DNA from: Chrysopogon serrulatus
Lineage: Eukaryota > Streptophyta > Magnoliopsida > Poales > Poaceae
Assembly: GCA_015844335.1 (NCBI GenBank)
Contig: JADLZL010002415.1
Span: 124,001-188,000 of the forward strand
Reading direction: 5' to 3'
DNA length: 64,000 nucleotides
Made by a program: the position numbers and the translations under genes. The notes below the pieces were generated by a model. That model did not search any database and was not told the DNA's origin. It saw nothing but the letters and a program-made list of their open reading frames with translations. How positions within the stretch are numbered: position 1 is the stretch's first letter; each line of letters begins with the position of its first letter. Shown here one piece after another: positions 57,757-64,000 of this stretch.

Positions 57757-58980
57757 CAACACGTACACGAGATAATAAACAGAGAGACTCTAAAGTTTCT
57801 ATCATGCACAGGAGATAGCTAGAGTCTAATAAAAGTGTTGATGGAGTCCTGGATAAAACGGATGCTTTTGTTCGCTTGGGAAAATTATAAAATAGGTAAT
57901 ATAGTTGAAGCTTGCTTGCCGTTTGGATTAGAAAGGCATGCACAGTACAAGCTCCTGATTGATACTGCATGGAACTACTTGAAATTTGACCCCGCTTTCC
58001 TCTCAATTGGATCCCGATGACACGTGGCGCTCATAGCTTAACCAACTCGCAACAATGTTCGACAAAAAAGACGCCAATCACACGTAGCGTACTCTCGCTC
58101 ACCCACACCGCCGTGCAGTAATAACATAAAGCTAGCTGGGTGTAACATGCCAGTGGACACTAATAGGTACACAGCTTCTTCATTGCCATATCCTTGAGGA
58201 TATGATGCTACGGAACTGGTCAATTGTTAGTGGAGTTTGACACTTCGACCTAATGGACATGTCCGTTTCACGAGTCAAGATAGCGAACATGACAAAGATC
58301 AGATATGGATGTGGACGATCCCATTTATCGAAGGGATGGACGATCTGCGCAACCTTTTCAATTTGTATGGGAACAACTATATGCATTAATCGATGCAGAA
58401 GCTGGGATATTTAATATATTCCCCTTTTCTAAAAAATCACAATGCCAAGCCGTGGCAAGCTATGGGCATCGGATTTGCAAAGCGTAACATGCAACACGAG
58501 TTCGATGACTCGCGCCAAGCCAACGTATTTCTTTCTCGCCGTTCTTCCTCCTAGGTTGGCTCAAATCTTCTAGACCTTTGGGTCTATTTCTATCTCAAAA
58601 AATCATGTCAATAGGGATGTCAGGTAATTGATTATACATCACGCTGATAATACAATCTGCTTTAATTTGTAATTAATGGATTTGAGTTGGACCACCGTCC
58701 GAAGAGTCCCAAGACTATCGATTGTACCCCTACACATAACTTGCCCGTCTAAAACACCATATGAATGAAAGCTAATAAAACGATAAAGCATCAGTGGATT
58801 TTATTGTGCTGCCAAATAATTACAAATACAACCAACAACATTATCTAAGAAATCATGGCAAAATAAATGAAACAGGCTAGATTAATGGCTCAAAAACTTT
58901 CCATCTTCCATCTTCTTAGAAGGGTGAAATTGATTGTGGTGATGTTACTACCCGTTGCATCGCACGAGTAATTTTGCTAG
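57260..58980 (+). mobile_element. Non-autonomous Helitron, 1721 bp
   Basis: Begins TCTATATCTATACCTAATAA right after an A (57259) and ends GCTAG right before a T (58981), so it inserted between A and T as Helitrons do. CCCGTTGCATCGCACGAG, a degraded 3' hairpin like those of grass Helitrons, lies 12 bases before the CTAG. No Rep/helicase ORF is present. It holds a (TA)n run. It is nested inside the Mutator-like element. Confidence 0.7.
57684..57755. repeat. (TA)n microsatellite
   Basis: About 36 TA units without interruption, inside the Helitron. ORFs across it (runs of Ile-Tyr) are artefacts. The length is likely to vary between individuals. Confidence 0.95.
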
Positions 58981-59186
58981 TAAATATAAAAGCTGAAACA
59001 CTTCAAGGGGCAAAAATGTCTTTTTACCGTGGAACTTAACAACGTTACCTGCCATACTCACAGTAGTGTCAGTTTGAGCACAAAAGTTTGAAGAGGTGCT
59101 AGATAAGGAAGATTTGAAATTTAGATGCTAAATTAAGAAGACCAAATTATTCTAATGTCAAATAAGGAATTTTCTCAACTTTCTTT

Positions 59187-59345
59187 TGCGGGGCGACCTC
59201 GCGGGCGGCGGTAAGAGCCCGCCCCGCCTGCACTCCTAATCTCCCCAGTCTCGAGTCCCGACCAAATTATCCACACACGCGCGCCTCCCCCTCCCACTCC
59301 GCCAAGCTCACACGCCGCGGCGGAGCACCACCGCGGCCGCCCACC
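59187..59345 (+). promoter_or_regulatory. Proximal promoter and leader of ClpR3
   Basis: Only 159 bp separate the right duplication of the Mutator-like element from the ClpR3 ATG. The segment is GC- and C/T-rich with no TATA box or TGGGCC motif. Transcription may therefore start in this short piece or in the element's terminal repeat. Confidence 0.4.
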
Positions 59346-62300
59346 ATGAGCTCTGCCTCCACCTTCCTCTCTCTGCGCCTACCCACCCCCCCCTCCCACT
59401 CCCACGCCGCTTCCACCCCTTCCCTCCCCCCGCCTCTGCTCCGTCAGGCGCGTGGCGGCGTGGCGTCCTCGGCGCTGGTGGCGCGGGCGGCAGGGCCAGC
59501 GGGAGCGGCGGGGGCTCCGTCGCCGCTATTCAACCCCCGGGGAGACCCGTTCCTGTCTACCCTCGCAGCCGCCTCACCGGAGGACCTTGCGGCCGCCGCT
59601 GGTGGCGAGCGCCGTGGAGACGACCACCTGCCGTTCCTCGAGATCTTCCAGAACGCCAAGCTCATGGCCTCGCCCGCGCAGGTGAGGGTTCCGCGCCTGT
59701 ATCGGCTGCGGGAATGAAGCTGCTGTTATCTGTTATGATGCTGGTAGCTCGTTCGTTTATTTCTACCATCAAATGAAGAAAAGATTATAGCTTCTAGATT
59801 TCATAGTTCTCATGAAATAGCCCTCCATCTCCATCAGAAGCCTATCTTTAGCAATTCTGTGCTCCACGCTACCTGACATGTTAAATTAGGTTGGCTATTT
59901 GCTAAATTAGCGGTACTAACTTATCCACTTGAAGATATATCAATCATGGCACAATTTCAACTGTGAGCCTGTGCTGATATTTCCATGTGTACCTTTGCAT
60001 CCTGTCATGTGCTGATGCACCCTGACGATCTTTGGTATTTGTAGTATATATGAAGTGCACTTCAGTTAATCATATATTGCCTATGCTTTGTGATTGTCAG
60101 GTGGAGCGGTCTAGCAGCTCATACAGTCAGCACAGGCCTAGAAGGCCTCCTCCAGATTTGCCCTCATTGCTTCTTCATGGACGTATTGTTTATATTGGCA
60201 TGCCGGTATGAATCTGAACCAATGTTCTTGATGCCATGCATAACAGTGTTTTCTAAACTCCTACTGTTGTTTAGTATTACAAAGAAATATTTCATTTTCT
60301 CAACTCCTACTGTTATTTAGTATTACGAAGAAATATTTCATTTGTGAAGGGTTGTTCATATTACCTAATCAGGCTGTTCAGATTGCTACCTGGTCCTTTA
60401 TGACTACATGTGAATGAGTATTTGTGATATACTAGATCGATCTTGCCACTTCCAATAAAATATTATAGCCCTTTTTTCTGTGCCCAAACCAACCTTGCCA
60501 AAATTTGTGAAGCTCCAAGACTTTTGACAATACTTTTAAGTTTTGCCAAGCCTGTGCTTCTGTCATATCCCTTCACCTTTTCCTGCTAAACTTTGGCCAA
60601 GTATGGGCATTGGGCAATCAATTACTTCACCAAAAATTTTGCTAGCCAATTGTTGGTAGGGCTAGTTTGGGCTCAAATGAAAATAATTCCATGTTTTGGG
60701 AGCAGATATACCACTTGTACATGTAGCCATTTTTACTACCTACACATTGCAAGTTGCATTGAGATAAATACTACCTTGCGCTATTAGTTATAAATTTTCC
60801 ACCCACCCTCTAGGCACACATCTCAACTCAGGAATCAATGGTGTGGATTGTACTAGCGGCCAAATGTACAATTGGGATACATTTATGCCTATGTTTCACC
60901 AATTCTTCACTAATCGAAGTGGATAATTAATTTTGGTTTATGAGTACATATTGCTTGTAGTATGTTACTGCCATATTGTTTCAACTCTTAATTTATACAA
61001 GAGAAATATTAACTTCACATGTATTGCACTGATACTGTGAATGCTCGTTAATTTTTCAATTTTTGATGTTAGTTCGACTCCACTACACATTCAATAAACA
61101 TGCCAAGCTTTTTGTAAGAGATGCAGAAGAACCTTACTTATTTACAAACCGATTGATGAATGTTGATGGTTGGATAATTTTTGCTTTTAGTATACCTCTA
61201 CTCATTCTATTGTAAACAGTTTCTAGATATGTAACAATATGATATGTTTATATCTTTGATTCATAATGCATTTCTTTCACACGCCATGCTGTAAGAGTAG
61301 AATTGATGATTCTTTCAGCATATTCCATAATCTCACAAGATTGTCTTCCATTGCTTGCGTAGTCGGTACCAGCAGTGACTGAGCTCGTTGTTGCCCAGTT
61401 GATGTACCTTGAATGGATGAACAGTAAAGAACCTGTTTATATATACATCAACTCAACTGGAACGGCTCGGGATGATGGTGAACCGGTAAGCAAGATTGTT
61501 TGATTGTGACTTTAGTCAAGTATCTCCAAAATTGGGGTTAGTACCGGTAGAATGTGGTTTATTCATGTTCTGCTAATTGGGATAGACTATAAGGTCTCTT
61601 AGCATCTGTGTCATGTCGTCATGATTGCTATTTAGTCAAATTGTTCTTTAATTGATTGTCAATATTTGTCAGGTTGGGATGGAGAGTGAAGGTTTTGCAA
61701 TCTACGATGCAATGATGCGTATGAAAACTGAGGTGCTATGCCTTACATTTACTATCTGCAGCTCAGTAGTTCACTGTTGATCATCTGGTACAGATTCATG
61801 CTAATCATTTGCTGAAACATCAAACATCTAAAAAAAAAAAATACTTGACTAGCATTGGAGGAACTAGTTGGCAATGGCATTGTAAATAGGAAGAAAATTA
61901 GGCTTCCAAATTCGAGATGAAGAGGACTCGAACTTGGGCCATGGAGGTATTCACCAGTAGCCCACCAACTTAGTTACGCCCAGTTCCTCATGGAGCATGC
62001 AAAGGCAAACTTCTTTGTGTATTTTTCTGTTCAATGAAAGAGTGATCATAAAGCCAAACTGTGCACTAGGTGCTGATATTTTGAATTGATCAGCTCCCTG
62101 TTTTCATCTCCATAAGATTAGAATGGGATGTTTGTATCAAATAAATTTATAGTTTAGCCAAACTTTGCACTAGTGCTGATATCAATAACTCGGAAGATGC
62201 CTGTTTTCATCAACATAAGATTAGGACAGGATGTTTGTACTAATTGAATTCAGTGTCCAAACTGTGAATTTTGTTACAATTTATCAATTTTCTACATTTA

Positions 62301-63310
62301 CGGACATCATGATGAAGTTACTATTTGTAATGCAGATCCACACACTTTGTATAGGGGCTGCAGCAGGTCATGCATGTCTTGTGCTTGCGGCTGGAAAGAA
62401 AGGCAAACGCTATATGTTCCCTCATGCCAAAGGTAACACCAACTTCCATATCTGTTAGTTTGTTGGGAAATACTCACTTTTGCTCATCATTTCTTGCTAA
62501 TTATGGATCATGCTTGTATGCCAGCTATGATTCAGCAACCACGCATTCCTTCTTACGGGATGATGCAAGCATCAGATGTTGTTATTCGTGCAAAGGAGGT
62601 ACGAGCCATGGTTCTTTTTAGTAGTTGCTCCTGTTATTGAATATTATTTCATACTTCTGATGCATGCTAATCAAGTATGTTTGCATACATTTTGAGTTAT
62701 GTATGCTCACATTTAGATTTGTGAAAGGTGAACACACATTTTTCAGTTACTGACTCACGACCTATCTTCACATTATTATCCACTGCTTGTAGGTTGTGCA
62801 CAACAGGAACACGTTGGTCAAACTTTTAGCAAGGCATACTGGAAATGTATGTACAATTTGTTGCATCTTTTTTATTCTATACTCTATATCACTGTGTTTT
62901 TCTGTCAGTTTAGACATAATTATGTTTTATGACAGCCACCAGAGAAAATAGACAAGGTAATGAGAGGACCATTTTACATGGATTCCTTGAAGGCAAAGGA
63001 GTTTGGGGTCATTGACAAGGTATCATTGTTTTCCTTCTTTACCGGTGGCTTCCTGATCTAGTCCGTGGCATATCTGAAGTGTGATGTGTGAACAAATATT
63101 TACTATTATTTTTTAGGCAGTATAGTAGACAATAGTGTGCTAAATTATATTGGCTGCATGCAGACTCTTTGTCGGTCCAAAAGGTGTTGATTCTTAAGGT
63201 TTTGTGCTTGTCAGATCCTTTGGCGCGGTCAGGAGAAGTACATGGCTGACATGCTCTCCCCAGATGATTGGGACAAAGTTGCCGGAGTCAGACGTCCTGA
63301 TCTAATGTGA
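59346..63310 (+). CDS. CLPR3: Chloroplast ATP-dependent Clp protease proteolytic subunit-related protein 3 (ClpR3)
   Basis: Nine exons, all GT-AG and in phase: 59346-59681, 60101-60205, 61363-61485, 61673-61732, 62336-62432, 62525-62598, 62793-62846, 62936-63019 and 63215-63310. This gives 342 residues. The first ~60 residues are Ser/Ala/Pro-rich, a chloroplast transit peptide. The ClpP-like core starts at RPPPDLPSLLLHGRIVYIGM, then YIYINSTGTARDDGEP and VGMESEGFAIYDAM. The catalytic serine is lost (IGAAAGHACL where ClpP has G-x-A-A-S). The catalytic histidine position reads AMIQQP instead of MIHQP. These losses define ClpR subunits, which are structural parts of the stromal Clp core ring needed for chloroplast proteostasis. 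Assignment to R3 rather than R1/R4 rests on INSTGTxRDDGE and the ILWRGQEKYMAD end. Confidence 0.93.
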
Positions 63311-64000
63311 TGTTATACATTGAAAGTTCAACATTTAGTAAGGCTTTTCACTGCTTTGTAGATGTTATTATAGTCTTCATTCCTATTCAGGGTCACCAAA
63401 ATTTGAATATTTATTGACTTCTGGTTGACATTGTGGTTGTGCAGGTTAGGCTCAAAGCTTGCAGGGGCGGAAACAGCTGGCGCTGAAGTCTGAACAATAA
63501 TGCTTGATTGTCAATGATAATGGTTGGTAAGGGCCAAGGGATACTTGTTTAACTAGGTAAACTTAACTTAGAGCTCAGGGCTGGGGGCTGGCAGATGTTG
63601 TTAATGGTCTTTGGATGAGAGCAGGCACGTGCTTCTCATAAATTATTGTTGTTCCCCACATCAATTCTCGTCCAGATTTTGGTATGTTTTAGTATGTAGT
63701 CCACATATATTGATCGACCCAGTTGTCGAACTAGCCAAGCTCATAGTATTATCAGCACGAGACACGATGGGCATGATATACTCTCTCCATTCCAAATTAT
63801 AAAGACATATTGTTTTTTCCAGATACATAGTTTTTACTATGCACTTAGATTTACATTATGTTTAGATACATAGTAAAGACAATGTACTTAGAAAGCCAAA
63901 ATGTCTTATAATTTGGAAGAGTGAGTGTTATCCTGGAAATTTCCGTGGCCATTATGCCTTTGTCCTAGTGTTCTGGACTTCTGGAAATCACATTTATGGA
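63311..64000. other. ClpR3 3' region and intergenic
   Basis: Probable 3' untranslated sequence to about 63650, then a Stowaway-type MITE. No other gene is supported. Confidence 0.55.
63779..63929. mobile_element. Stowaway-type MITE, about 150 bp
   Basis: ACTCTCTCCATTCCAAATTA at the left pairs with TAATTTGGAAGAGTGAGTGT at the right. The interior has TAGATTTACATTATGTTTAG, the same text as the copies at 20352 and 29812 but better preserved, and it is an almost complete hairpin. Confidence 0.8.

Larger units (their letters stand above)
52609..59177. mobile_element. Composite Mutator-like element (Pack-MULE type), 6.57 kb
   Basis: Terminal inverted repeats of about 130 bp: 52609-52738 pairs with 59046-59177. 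Both begin GAGAAAATTCCTTATTT when read inward, close to the GAGATAATTGCC... start of classical Mutator ends. The flanking 9-bp duplication has one mismatch. No MURA-type transposase was found. Inside are a decayed GRAS gene copy (52880-53762), a repeat-rich insertion (54122-57171) and a Helitron (57260-58980). Captured gene sequence between Mutator ends is the Pack-MULE pattern. The arms have diverged from each other by roughly a fifth, so it is not recent. It ends 168 bp before the ClpR3 ATG. Confidence 0.8.

Noticed and set aside
57442..58006. ORFs with long Ile-Tyr runs
   Set aside because: They are translations of the (TA)n microsatellite.
61860..61995. Possible tRNA-like sequence in a ClpR3 intron (GACTCGAAC word)
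   Set aside because: No cloverleaf could be built around it. It looks like a transposon fragment within the intron.

Overview
This is nuclear DNA from a plant, almost certainly a grass and probably panicoid (sorghum/sugarcane/millet-like). Genes are GC-rich at the 5' end and split by short GT-AG introns. They are separated by long gaps filled with grass-type transposable elements: a Copia element with an initiator-Met primer site, a very long LTR, Mutator-like elements with 9-bp target duplications, a Helitron and several Stowaway-type MITEs. No tRNA, rRNA, CRISPR or prokaryotic signal was seen.

Layout, left to right. 1-3402: minus-strand Copia retrotransposon (decayed gag, primer site, one LTR) running off the left edge. 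6265-13050: a 668-bp foldback Mutator-like element split by a 6.1-kb non-coding insertion that looks like a solo long LTR. 17169-18599: heavy-metal-associated isoprenylated protein (HIPP) with two apparent frameshifts. 18600-30893: gene-poor, with MITEs. 30894-32201: secreted PCC13-62-type desiccation-related protein with one frameshift. 33314-35060 (minus) and 35318-38761 (plus): ribosomal protein eS21 and checkpoint protein RAD9, head to head across a compact promoter with a telobox and three TGGGCC site-II motifs. 39982-40443: a RALF peptide precursor. 40444-49604: mostly repeats with some exon-like fragments. 49605-52144 (minus): a multi-exon gene whose protein I do not recognise. 59346-63310: the chloroplast Clp protease subunit ClpR3, complete in nine in-phase exons.

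Between the last two genes sits a 6.57-kb Mutator-like element (52609-59177) carrying a decayed GRAS/SCL3-like gene copy, a 3-kb segment flanked by 16-bp direct repeats, and a 1.7-kb Helitron. It ends about 170 bp upstream of the ClpR3 start codon and appears to have split a formerly shared divergent promoter.

The genes do not form a pathway: they are independent nuclear genes for ribosome function, DNA-damage checkpoint, chloroplast proteolysis, cell-wall peptide signalling, desiccation response and metal binding. The most informative features are the nested transposons, the two divergent promoters, and the recurrent single-base reading-frame breaks in otherwise well-preserved genes. I found no clearly new biological system. 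The best candidates for follow-up are the composite Mutator-like element at the ClpR3 promoter and the unrecognised gene beside it.
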